From contig MLAK01000623.1 of assembly GCA_001839685.1 (NCBI GenBank), forward strand, positions 1-24,841: a stretch of 24,841 nt of DNA. Direction: 5' to 3'. This document shows positions 7,334-15,704 of this stretch, in pieces. The notes under the pieces were generated by a model. That model was not told the origin of the DNA. It saw nothing but the letters and a program-made list of their open reading frames with translations, and made no database searches. This DNA is from Tritrichomonas foetus. Taxonomy: Eukaryota > Parabasalia > Tritrichomonadida > Tritrichomonadidae. Numbering within the stretch: position 1 is the stretch's first letter; each line of letters starts with the position of its first letter. The translations under genes were made by a program, and so were the position numbers.

Positions 7334-9182
7334 TTATTCATGGTGATGATGACATTGATCTGAACATTCACAATTTGCATGTGGATGCTCAATTGGATGA
7401 TTTGGTGTTGGATTGGCGCCATGACATTCCAATAATTCCGCAATTTCTTTTTGATTCCAATCAATTGCAAGTTGTAAAGGAGTTTTATAAAATATAAAAA
7501 AAAACATAATCCATATCCTCGATATCCAACTGAATTCCTGGAATTTTTATCAATATTTTAACAATTTCTAAAAACCCTTCACTTGCAGCATGATGAAGTG
7601 GTGTTCGGCCACCTGCATCAATTGAATTTACATTGACATCACTCTGCTGGCAAAGATATTCCACAATTGCAACAGAATCATAAATAGATGCCAAATGAAG
7701 AGGAGTAATTTCATTTTCAAAGATTTCATTGACTCTAAGCATTTTCTCATTTATCAATGTCTTCAAAACTTCAGGATTTCCTCTTGAAATGGCAAGTTGG
7801 ACAGAAGAAACTTCTTTACCTGATGGATCTCGAATAAATTTATGAGATTCTAAAACAGCTTTTACTGTTTCGCAATTTTCAGCTGAAATTGCCCAATCAA
7901 GAACATTCATACCACTTCTTGAATCAATATTTGGCTCAATTCCAGGATGATTCAACAAAACACGTATTACTTCAGAGTTATCAAATCTAGCAGCATTCAA
8001 AAGTGGTGTTCGATAAATTGAAAATCAAAAAACATCTATACAATCAGTATAATTTACATCAACTCCATTTTCAATGCATTTTAATAATAAATAAAGATTA
8101 TTTGATGCAGCACATTCATTTATTATTGAACGATAAATTTCTATTAAATTTTCAGTTTTTTTGACTTTATTTTCAAGTAGATAATCAAAAATTTCATTTT
8201 GATGGAATTTAACAGCAGTCTCTAAAGCACCTGTTAAATCAGAATCCAAAGATAAAACATTTTCTATCATGTCATGATGCCCACCAGCAACAGCAAAAGA
8301 TAAAAGTGTTTTACTTTTGTCTGAACACAGTTCTGGATTGGCACCAACTTTCAACAAAAATGAAAAACATTTTTTAGCGCCAAAAAATGCAGCTGTTTGT
8401 AAAAGAGTTTGCTTAGAATCAAGAATTTGTGAACAATCAAAAATGCAATTTGGCACTACATAATTTGGATCGAAATTTTCACTTTTTGAAAATGCTTCTA
8501 AATGTTCAACTGCATCATTACTGATCATTATAACTAACCGATCAGGATTGAATCCATATTGAAGACACGCACGATAAACCTGCCAATCATTTTGTGATAA
8601 AGGTGTATAAATATTAAGAAAATTGTTTATTGTGGGATGAATCATTCCCATTTCACGATTTTTTAGAATTGCTGATAAAACAATATCGAAAAGTGATTTA
8701 TCTAACTTTTCAAGTTCGGGACAAAACCAACAGAAAGATGTCATTAAACGCTCAGGATTAGATGGCCTCATTAAATAAAGACGCCGACACGAATCAACAA
8801 CATCTTGTTGAGAAATAATACCATTATTCATACAGCTTCTTAAAAAGAAGCAACGAGAACCATGAATAGCTGCTGGTTGTATAAATGAATTCAGTAATTT
8901 CTTCTTTATTTCATCTTCTGAATCTTTATGTGCAATGATTACATTTTTTATTAATGTGCAATATAATGGAACTTTAAGAACACGATATTCAGCAGAAATA
9001 AAAATAAAATGAATTAACGTTGATAGCGATGATTTTTTCGAAATGAAAAAATGTGATTCAATTGTTTCTTGGATATCTTTGAGTGTATCGTCTGTAATAT
9101 CAATTAACATTTCTTGGAAAACAGAAAGTGAAATAGCATTATTTAAAACCGATTCTTCAATAACACTGAGAAAATCAGACAT
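7334..9182 (-). CDS. Ankyrin-repeat protein 1, three exons with two ultra-short inserts
   Basis: Proposed coding segments are 9182-8034, 8012-7506 and 7486-7334, giving 383 + 169 + 50 = 602 residues; the first ends ...VDVNYTDCID, the second starts RTPLLNAARF and ends ...LDIEDMDY, the third starts KTPLQLAIDW. Without removing the two inserts, the frame ends in TGA at 8027-8025 and in TAA at 7487-7485. With removal both junctions become perfect ankyrin repeats (VDVNYTDCID/RTPLLNAA and LDIEDMDY/KTPLQLA). Exon 1 carries a roughly 250-residue helical N-terminal domain typical of trichomonad ankyrin proteins, then degenerate repeats (KQTLLQTAAFFGAKKCFSFL, KTLLSFAVAGGHHDMIENVL). Exon 2 holds about four more. 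The C-terminus ends in a His/Cys-rich tail. Ankyrin arrays bind proteins; the partner is unknown. A TCACT initiator lies 8 nt before the ATG. An alternative is a pseudogene with two lesions. Confidence 0.75.
7487..7505 (-). other. Candidate 19-nt ultra-short intron, ankyrin gene 1 site 2
   Basis: Minus-strand sequence GTTTTTTTTTATATTTTAT between codon TAT (DMDY) and AAA (KTPLQLA). The length is 1 modulo 3, so it must be removed to keep frame; it leads to TAA otherwise. Removal restores a canonical ankyrin repeat. Starts GTTTT, ends ATTTTAT. A one-base error in the T9 run would also restore frame but would leave six extra residues (VFFIFY) just before the TPLH turn. Confidence 0.6.
8013..8033 (-). 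other. Candidate 21-nt ultra-short intron, ankyrin gene 1 site 1
   Basis: A 21-nt block begins GTTTTTTGATTT and ends TCAATTTAT on the minus strand, between GAT (NYTDCID) and CGA (RTPLLNAA). It is a multiple of three but contains an in-frame TGA (8027-8025). Removal gives a gap-free ankyrin repeat. It shares the GTTTT start and the ATTTAT end with the other inserts. Confidence 0.65.
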
Positions 9183-9186
9183 TTAA

Positions 9187-9191
9187 AGTGA
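9187..9191 (-). promoter_or_regulatory. Initiator-like TCACT for ankyrin gene 1
   Basis: TCACTTTAA directly before the ATG at 9182 fits the initiator consensus and predicts an 8-nt leader. Further TCACA and TCATT candidates lie within 30 bp upstream. Confidence 0.4.
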
Positions 9192-9392
9192 AATATGTGA
9201 AATTGAATGACGATAATTATTATTCACCACTTTAATTGACCATTAATTCAATTCACAATCATCTACTTTTTTATCTTACTTTTATGTTTATTACATGAAA
9301 ACAAAAGAAAATATATATATTAAGCTAATAATATAAAAGTTGGTAAAAATATTAGCTGAAATAGCAAAAATATGACTGAATTGTTTAATCTT

Positions 9393-9410
9393 TCGTTAAT
9401 TAACTAACGA
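9393..9410. promoter_or_regulatory. Inverted pair of TAACGA sites around GTTAATTAAC
   Basis: TCGTTAATTAACTAACGA: TCGTTA and TAACGA form inverted arms about a GTTAATTAAC palindrome. TAACGA resembles the Myb recognition elements described in Trichomonas (TAACGATA type). It lies 10 bp past the beta-amylase stop and about 210 bp upstream of ankyrin gene 1, so it could serve that promoter or be a 3' element. Confidence 0.25.
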
Positions 9411-9420
9411 CGAGTTTATT

Positions 9421-10695
9421 TTAAGCATTATGCATATCACTGACGAATTGTTTGATTGTATTCCAATTTTGCATAAATGCATCACCAAGTCGGAGGAAGG
9501 TAAACACCTTTAATCCTTTTGGCACCCAATTCTTGATTCTTTCTAATGAATTATAATCATAAACTTCAAGTGCATTTTCTCCTTCAAAATCAATGCCTGC
9601 CCATTGGCAATCATTTATAATTTGTTGAACAAGATAAGGTGGATTTGATCCATAGTCACCAGCAGCCATTTCCAAGCAAGTAAAGCAACAATCGAAATTG
9701 TATTTCTTAAATGTTGTCAAGATATCACGATATCCATCATAAAAGATGAAATTATTGAATCCTGCTGTTGTTTCAGCACAGTGACAATAGTTCATATACC
9801 ACCAATGTAATCCAGCAATTTTGGCAGAAAGTTTTGTTGAAGGAAATACTTCTCTTGCAACATTCATAACTCTTCCACCATGATCAATAAGTTTCTGGGA
9901 ATACCATTTAATATACCATTGTCCATAATCAGATTTCCAGCCATCTGAAGTATATTCTCTCCAGAAATCTGACTGTTCTGGCTGCAAGTTAAAGTTACCA
10001 ACATTTGTGGGATTATGTCCATATTCCGGTACACCCGCATTTTGGGCATCTTCTTCTAAGAGATCAACAAACTTATCATCAAATGTTTGAAATCCACCAC
10101 AACCTGGATAATTCCATCCAAGCCATGATTGATATGAAGGATATCTCATTTCCCCACATGGACCAAGACCAACTTCAATTTCTGTAATTGTACCATCATT
10201 TAGAAATGATGAAAATTGAGTTTTAAAAGAATCCATAAAATCTTTATACATTTGAATTGGTGTTCTTCCATTAACAACTTCGTTATCAAAACTGAACGAA
10301 ATATATTCTTGATCTACATTTCCATCTTGATCCTTGAAAAATGGAGATGGATCCGCATTTGTAATAAACGAAGGAAGAGGAATGTCACATTGATCACCAA
10401 CATTACCACCACATCTGTGGAAAGACATGACTGGAACTATTTTCAAACCTCTATTTTTTAATTGCGTGAAAAGTTCATTATATCCTGTCCATTTATAGTT
10501 TTTGGAGCTTGTTTCAGCCAGCCCCCACCAAACATCAAGCATAACACCATCAACATTTCCAGCTGCAATTGTATCAAACCATCCAAAAAGCTTGTCCTTG
10601 TAATTGAATTCTTGGTTTTCATTAAGCATATCTAATGGGGCCATAACATAAACATCAGCACCACTAATAACTAATCCGAACAAAAAGAAAAACAT
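9421..10695 (-). CDS. Secreted beta-amylase (glycoside hydrolase family 14)
   Basis: A 424-residue GH14 enzyme that releases beta-maltose from non-reducing ends of starch and glycogen. It starts with a short hydrophobic signal peptide (MFFFLFGLVISGADVYVMAP), so it is probably secreted to degrade host or environmental glucans, as reported for the T. vaginalis beta-amylase. The first family signature is HRCGGNVGD at residues 93-101. The second is GPCGEMRYPSY, with the catalytic acid at Glu182; Cys180 replaces the usual small residue Ala/Ser. The second catalytic Glu is Glu373 in GENAL. Other conserved blocks are DVWWG (54-58), AKIAGLHWWY (291-300) and CLEM (340-343). Length is that of the catalytic domain alone, with no starch-binding domain. 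The stop is in a TTAAAATAAA context that offers a polyadenylation signal. Confidence 0.95.
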   Translation of the reverse strand: MFFFLFGLVISGADVYVMAPLDMLNENQEFNYKDKLFGWFDTIAAGNVDGVMLDVWWGLAETSSKNYKWTGYNELFTQLKNRGLKIVPVMSFHRCGGNVGDQCDIPLPSFITNADPSPFFKDQDGNVDQEYISFSFDNEVVNGRTPIQMYKDFMDSFKTQFSSFLNDGTITEIEVGLGPCGEMRYPSYQSWLGWNYPGCGGFQTFDDKFVDLLEEDAQNAGVPEYGHNPTNVGNFNLQPEQSDFWREYTSDGWKSDYGQWYIKWYSQKLIDHGGRVMNVAREVFPSTKLSAKIAGLHWWYMNYCHCAETTAGFNNFIFYDGYRDILTTFKKYNFDCCFTCLEMAAGDYGSNPPYLVQQIINDCQWAGIDFEGENALEVYDYNSLERIKNWVPKGLKVFTFLRLGDAFMQNWNTIKQFVSDMHNA

Positions 10696-10736
10696 AATTA
10701 GTTAATTTAAAAATACAACAGTTGATTTTGATGATA

Positions 10737-10994
10737 TCATTCAAAAATTATGAGAAAATTGCCATTATAATGTTTTTTGAATATCCTGTGAAATTTTTTG
10801 ATTATTAGAAAACTTTGAAAAAGGTCAAGAACATTGAAATATCGAACAACTAATAATTGAGATTCTCTAATCGAAATATTATTTCGCAATGAGAGATAAT
10901 CACCAACTAACTCACTCATTTTCTGATCCTCTACCAATCTGTCGCTAACTTTTGTATATTCCTTCATGATATTCTCATTACTTATGGATCTCAT
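10737..10994 (-). CDS. Small hypothetical ORF, 85 residues
   Basis: ATG at 10994 (the frame opens with a TTG at 11012). The first 50 residues look protein-like (MRSISNENIMKEYTKVSDRL, acidic and helical), the rest is hydrophobic and basic. No family recognised. It fills the space between the beta-amylase start (41 bp away) and the exportin-like stop, on the same strand. The 3' part contains GTTTTCTAAT...TTTCACAG, which could be a 28-nt GT-AG intron with a CTAAT branch-like element; this is speculative. It may be a chance frame. Confidence 0.3.
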   Translation of the reverse strand: MRSISNENIMKEYTKVSDRLVEDQKMSELVGDYLSLRNNISIRESQLLVVRYFNVLDLFQSFLIIKKFHRIFKKHYNGNFLIIFE

Positions 10995-11052
10995 AGGAAT
11001 TCGAAAAAACAATAAAAAATAGATGAAAAATATGAATTACATGAATAGGCAT

Positions 11053-14000
11053 TTATTTAAACACAAAATATTGAGAAAGTGAAGGAATATAATCCAATCG
11101 AAGTGAGTAACGAGAAACAGTATCTAGAAAATCATTTAATGCAAGTACAAATCTTTTCAAATCTTTTCGTGTTCCATCATACGCCGCTTGATGAAACAAA
11201 TCATCTAAAGCTTGGCCAACTTCTTGATTTATGACATCTTGTGTAATCCCATCAACTATCTGTTTCTTGATTTCATTGGTATAATCATATTCACCACACA
11301 AATACCAATACAAAAAAGAAACATTATCTTCTGATGAATCAGCAGCAATTATCATATTAAAACTGAGTATAAAGTGATGATCAAGTGATCTTTTCCAAGG
11401 TAATTTCAATAAATTAATATTTTCACAGATATTCGATAAAATAGAAAAATTATTATTCAAAATAATTTCATTATCGCTTAAAAATGCAATTTTTGTTAAA
11501 ATTAAAACAAAATTGTAAAAGTTTTGTGTATTTAAAATAATTTTTGTGAAATTCATTGAAATTATTTTTACAACAATAATAATTGATTTGAACAGTTCAG
11601 GCATTGATAATAACGAAAGAGGTGAAGTTTTTAAAATTTGTTCAATTAAACAATTCAGGTATTCAAAAATACAAGTATCTTGATAATATTCCATTACGCC
11701 AAAATTCGGGAAAGGTGATTGCAGGAAATTGATCATTGCTTTCACATTACTCGTGATTACTTCCCAATCGCCTTCATCTTGAGTAACAATTGGTATAACT
11801 TCTTGTTTATAAATATCATTAATCGGAAAAGCTGATGTAAAAACAGACTCATTAACTAGGATTGGATTCACAGTTGTCGTTCTCATACAATTAGTTAAAA
11901 TTTCGGTGAAATATTTAAAAATTCGAAAAGAATGAGGTGAATAACTTGGAAAACTTTCTTTGTTTTTAGGAAGCATGATATCCCCATCTTTTTCTGTAAG
12001 TCCGTGGACAAATTTAACGACATAATTTGAAAATTTGGTTTTTGAAATATTCCTGATGGCATCACCAAAAGTGTCATAAATGTAAACGTAAAATTCATAG
12101 AATTTGTTCGAGGCTATTGTTGCATGGAAAAAACTTGTGATCATTTCAAAAAATCGAGAAATATTCATTTCTGTCAATTCATCTTCAGTGGATAATAAAT
12201 GAATGAAATGTGAAGATAAACTCTGAAGAAATTCGTCATGTTTTTCTGGATTTTCAAACAATAGTTTCGTTAAAATGAGATAATAAACCATCTCACAAGG
12301 AATTGTTAAGTAATTACTTAGAAAATATGAAGGAAATTCAGTTTCATGAATTATAGTTTCACATAATAATTTATTATTAAGGAAAGTCGTTAATACAGAT
12401 GTAGTTATATCATTTTCATAATTATTTTGAAGAATTGTGAGTAAAAATCCGAAAATGTTTTGAGAAACAGCAGAAATGGACTGAACTGTTTGTAAAAACT
12501 CTGAAATTGATAAAAATAGCTGACCTTGTTTCAATGGGTTAATATCATTTATAATAAAGGCCTTCAAAAACGTATAAACTGCTTGAACCATGTATTCACC
12601 AAAGAAGAATGTATAACCATTTTCTTTAGAAATTGAATAAAAGAGTTGAAGTTTTGGCTGAATTTGTGAAATCAAAATAAACAGTAAATCAACCAAGGAT
12701 GCGAGAGCGGGCTTCTCTGTAAACAAATCTGTTTTCATATAACATGAAATCAAAACCAACATCAAAAACCCGATTTTCATAACACTTGAAATATCAAATC
12801 CATTTAAATTTGATGTATTATTTGATAATTCAGTTGATGTGTCATTAGTGTTGTTAGAATTTAACAGTGAATTAAAAAGCGACATTAAATATTGTGGAAT
12901 TGTGTTTTTGTCAGTGAAAACCAAAAGTCTTCTTAATGATGTTTGAATTTGATCTACATTTTGTTCTTCGAATATAATTTCTGTAGTTTTCTCAACATCA
13001 TCATCAAATGATTTTAAAATAGCTTCAACATATTGTTGAAAACTTTCTTTCATTTCCATTAAAAAAATATTAAAATATTCTTTATTTTTCGTTGTAAATT
13101 CTTTAAACATGTTTAAAATACCCGGATAAATAATTGTTAGTGATAAAGGAGATTGTTGAATCACATTATTACACATTTCATATAAAAATTGAATAACTTC
13201 ATCATAGGGTCGTGCTGTAGTCTTTGGCCGAATTGCCAAGAAGAGATTTTGGAAACAAATCGAAATTGCATGATTTGCTAAAATATTTGTATTTTTTAAT
13301 ACATTAATAATATATTGTTGTAAATTTTGAACAACATCATTATGACGAGACCATATATCACAACCACGTGCTAGCAATGTTACAATCTGAATTACATTCA
13401 TAGAAGTCTCCAAATTTCCGTTTATTGTGAAAAAAGTGAAAATATCAAATATTTCATTGGAATAAAAATGTTCCATGATATTACTTTGAATTGAAATCGG
13501 TTTAGATGAATCAATACAATATCCAAAAGAAACACCACTTTTTAAAATAGCGATTCCTTCAATTGGATTCGTTTTGAGAATTCGAATTCCAAATTTAATA
13601 AATGCAAGTAAAAAACTTTTTTTCATTTCTCGAACAATTACTGCATTTTCTTTACTTCCACTTTCAGGATATTCAGACATTGTATTTAGAAATCCAATGA
13701 TTACAAGTGTTTCTAATTCTGTTGCAGAATTTTTATCGTCCTCAAATATTGGTAAAAATATTTTTCTTTCTGATAAAAACAAATAAACAACACAGATAAT
13801 TAGTGGCTCACTTAAAGCATGAATTAATGCTGGTTCAGAAACGTTAATTTGTAATAAATCTGTCAGAATTTCTTCCAGATTGTAAGCTGTCTTATAAAAC
13901 AATATAAATTCGTGTACATATTTTAAAATTTCAAGTGAAACATTAGTCGGAATTGTTTGACTCTGAAGAGCAGAAATTAGAATATAAATATTTTTTGGAA

Positions 14001-14115
14001 ATGCTAGAATTTCTTGCTTCTCTCGATTATATCTGCACATTTCTGCTGGACCAATACTTTCTGATGACATTAAAGCGACCAATTCTTGTATTTTGTTGAA
14101 AAGTTCTTCATTCAT
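11053..14115 (-). CDS. Exportin/importin-beta-like HEAT-repeat protein
   Basis: A 1020-residue, almost wholly helical protein with repeated amphipathic helix pairs, no membrane segments and no low-complexity regions except a short Asn/Ser/Thr stretch (about residues 420-435). Size and all-helical architecture are those of karyopherin-beta nuclear transport receptors. The N-terminus (CRYNREKQEILAFPKNIYIL and on) resembles the 'A+k.L..F..sp......L' start of exportins. The C-terminus (ALDDLFHQAAYDGTRKDLKRFVLALNDFLD) resembles the end of exportin-4/7 type proteins, where a '...F...l..F...v' helix closes the protein. By family knowledge it would carry cargo through nuclear pores with Ran-GTP. Another HEAT-type scaffold cannot be excluded. 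It is divergently paired with ankyrin gene 2 across 148 bp. The stop lies in TAAA. Confidence 0.5.
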   Translation of the reverse strand: MNEELFNKIQELVALMSSESIGPAEMCRYNREKQEILAFPKNIYILISALQSQTIPTNVSLEILKYVHEFILFYKTAYNLEEILTDLLQINVSEPALIHALSEPLIICVVYLFLSERKIFLPIFEDDKNSATELETLVIIGFLNTMSEYPESGSKENAVIVREMKKSFLLAFIKFGIRILKTNPIEGIAILKSGVSFGYCIDSSKPISIQSNIMEHFYSNEIFDIFTFFTINGNLETSMNVIQIVTLLARGCDIWSRHNDVVQNLQQYIINVLKNTNILANHAISICFQNLFLAIRPKTTARPYDEVIQFLYEMCNNVIQQSPLSLTIIYPGILNMFKEFTTKNKEYFNIFLMEMKESFQQYVEAILKSFDDDVEKTTEIIFEEQNVDQIQTSLRRLLVFTDKNTIPQYLMSLFNSLLNSNNTNDTSTELSNNTSNLNGFDISSVMKIGFLMLVLISCYMKTDLFTEKPALASLVDLLFILISQIQPKLQLFYSISKENGYTFFFGEYMVQAVYTFLKAFIINDINPLKQGQLFLSISEFLQTVQSISAVSQNIFGFLLTILQNNYENDITTSVLTTFLNNKLLCETIIHETEFPSYFLSNYLTIPCEMVYYLILTKLLFENPEKHDEFLQSLSSHFIHLLSTEDELTEMNISRFFEMITSFFHATIASNKFYEFYVYIYDTFGDAIRNISKTKFSNYVVKFVHGLTEKDGDIMLPKNKESFPSYSPHSFRIFKYFTEILTNCMRTTTVNPILVNESVFTSAFPINDIYKQEVIPIVTQDEGDWEVITSNVKAMINFLQSPFPNFGVMEYYQDTCIFEYLNCLIEQILKTSPLSLLSMPELFKSIIIVVKIISMNFTKIILNTQNFYNFVLILTKIAFLSDNEIILNNNFSILSNICENINLLKLPWKRSLDHHFILSFNMIIAADSSEDNVSFLYWYLCGEYDYTNEIKKQIVDGITQDVINQEVGQALDDLFHQAAYDGTRKDLKRFVLALNDFLDTVSRYSLRLDYIPSLSQYFVFK

Positions 14116-14247
14116 ATTCTTTGATTATATATCAACTTTTTCAATACATATAAATTCGGCTAAATAAAGCTTCAAAAATGACCCTACATGTGACCGAATA
14201 GGTACTGAAATAAAGTTACATGTGCAAACTTCACTTTTGTTCAGTGA

Positions 14248-14252
14248 TCACA
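14248..14252 (+). promoter_or_regulatory. Initiator-like TCACA for ankyrin gene 2
   Basis: TCACA fits TCA(+1)Py(T/A) and gives a 14-nt leader to the ATG at 14264. It supports that ATG as the true start even though the frame is broken after 42 codons. Confidence 0.45.
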
Positions 14253-14263
14253 AATATTATTGC

Positions 14264-15519
14264 ATGGAGAAAACAATTATCAAATTGATAATTTGTGTAT
14301 TGAACAATGACTTTGAAGAGCTAGAAATGATTTTAACTGAAGAACCCAGATTAGATTTACAAGCTGCAATTTGCTCAATACCGTATTTATAGTTTTTTCT
14401 AATACCAGTGAAAATATGTCTACAATAAATAAAGATTTTATTATGAGACTGCACTCTAACTATCGTGACTCATTAGGAAACATCTCTTTAGCAAAAAATC
14501 ATTTGACACTTCTCCACCTTGCTGCATTAGCTGACTCTTTCGAATGTTTTCTAATTCTTGAAAAAAAAGGTGTTCCAATCAATTGTTTAAGTGCGGATGG
14601 TTATCAACCAATTCACTATTCATGCTGTTTAGGTGCATTGGAAGTGTTTTCCTACATTATTTCCAAGAAACCAGATGTTTTAAAAAAAACTGCTGAAGTT
14701 TTCTTGCGAGATTTTATAAATCCCTTTTATTTTTAGCTGCTTCAAGTGGATGTCCAGAAATTATTAATTTACTATATTCGAATGGAGAAATAATATCAAG
14801 CGAATCAAAGTTTAATCCAATTAATCAAGCAATCAAAGCGCGAGATGTGAAATGTTTAAAAGCACTTTTAAGTAATGTTGGATATGGAATCTCAAATTAT
14901 TCATCAATTATGATTGCAATCAAAAATTATCAACCACAAGCTGTAAAACTTCTTATTGAGGCTGGTGAAGATCCAAATGTTGTTGTGGATGGTTTTTACT
15001 TTGATTTCATGGGAATCGGCACTTTCTTTGGCATGCTTTTCGGGTGATGAGGAATTAGTAAAATATCTACTCAATTATGTTACCCAAATTGACAGAAGCC
15101 CAGATATAAAATGTAAAAGTGCTATTCATTGGATTTGCCAATCACATTCATTAAATATTGTAAGAGAAGTTTTAAAGCATAATATAGATGTAAATAGATT
15201 TGATGATAAAGGTCAACCTGGCCCATTTTATTTGCTTGATAGAACTTCAGAAGAGGTGACAATAGATATTTTAGAGTTATTAGTACAATATGGATATGAT
15301 ATTAATAATGTATACAGATATCATCAACAACAGAAATCTTTGTTATGTCATTTCCTAAGTGGTATCAAACCAGTATATCGCATCATTGAGTGGCTTCTTC
15401 AGCATGGTGCTGATCCTTCGATTCCTTTCTATACAAATAACCATAAGAAATTGAATGCTTATGATATCGCAAAAAAGAAACCATTAATGAAAAGTCTTCT
15501 CGATAAATATGTAAAGTAA
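14264..15519 (+). CDS. Ankyrin-repeat protein 2, four exons with three short inserts
   Basis: Proposed segments under the 50-nt model of insert 1 are 14264-14391, 14442-14697, 14718-14991 and 15011-15519, totalling 388 codons plus stop. With a 17-nt insert 1 (14392-14408), exon 2 begins at 14409 and the protein is 11 residues longer. Exon 1 reads MEKTIIKLIICVLNNDFEEL and stays protein-like to a TAG at 14390-14392. Exon 2 has LTLLHLAALADSFECFLILE and YQPIHYSCCLGALEVFSYII. The junction after 14697 gives LKKTAE/KSLLFLAASSGCPEIINLL. The junction after 14991 gives NVVVDG/ESALSLACFSGDEELVKYLL. Exon 4 has SAIHWICQSHSLNIVREVL and IIEWLLQHGADPSIPF. All junctions are in phase and restore ankyrin repeats. 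Function: protein binding, partner unknown. The stop is in TAAA. A multi-lesion pseudogene is less likely because the lesions share one motif. Confidence 0.72.
14392..14441 (+). other. Candidate short intron, 17 nt (GT-AG) or 50 nt (GT-AT)
   Basis: The exon-1 frame hits TAG at 14390-14392, while the downstream frame is shifted. Starting at 14392 the sequence is GTTTTTTCTAATACCAG (17 nt, ends AG, contains CTAAT like the trichomonad branch motif). Removing it gives TAT GAA AAT ATG in the correct frame. Extending to the ATTTTAT that ends at 14441 removes 50 nt, also in frame, and matches the 3' end of the other inserts. Both are 2 modulo 3, so the sequence alone cannot choose. Confidence 0.5.
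14698..14717 (+). other. Candidate 20-nt ultra-short intron, ankyrin gene 2
   Basis: GTTTTCTTGCGAGATTTTAT lies between GAA (LKKTAE) and AAA (KSLLFLAASSG). Twenty nt is 2 modulo 3; unremoved, the frame reaches TAG at 14734-14736. This is the least T-rich of the set in its centre, so the shared ends are not just low complexity. An internal GAG at 14708-14710 as a 3' site would create a stop and is rejected. Confidence 0.65.
14992..15010 (+). other. Candidate 19-nt ultra-short intron, ankyrin gene 2
   Basis: GTTTTTACTTTGATTTCAT lies after the first base of a Gly codon (GAT G/GG GAA TCG), phase 1. Removal joins NVVVDG to ESALSLACFSGDEEL. Unremoved, the frame ends in TGA at 15045-15047. Starts GTTTT, ends ATTTCAT. 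Confidence 0.65.
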
Positions 15520-15704
15520 AAATAATAAAATAAACATTTATGCAAAATTTTGTTATCCATATATGGCAATTTGCTCATAATAAATTACTGCTTTCTATTC
15601 CTTCATCTAACAAGCGAGAAAAGTCTTCTTAGATTTGGAATTGGTTAATTCACCTATTAACTGTCTTTTTTAGGCGAACTAAATAAACGTTCACCAGACG
15701 CAAT

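Noticed and set aside
7334..9182. Ankyrin gene 1 as a simple pseudogene or homopolymer sequencing errors
   Set aside because: A one-base change in the T9 run could fix the 7505 break but not the in-frame TGA at 8027-8025, and would leave extra residues in the repeat. Both blocks share ends with those of gene 2.
10801..10840. 28-nt GT-AG intron inside the 85-residue ORF
   Set aside because: GTTTTCTAAT...TTTCACAG is suggestive, but the frame is open without removal and the host ORF is itself doubtful, so nothing constrains the call.
14698..14717. Standard GT-AG reading of the short inserts
   Set aside because: For the four ankyrin-repeat inserts no nearby AG gives an in-frame join. The GAG at 14708-14710 leads to ATT TTA TAA. 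Only the AT end repairs the frame.
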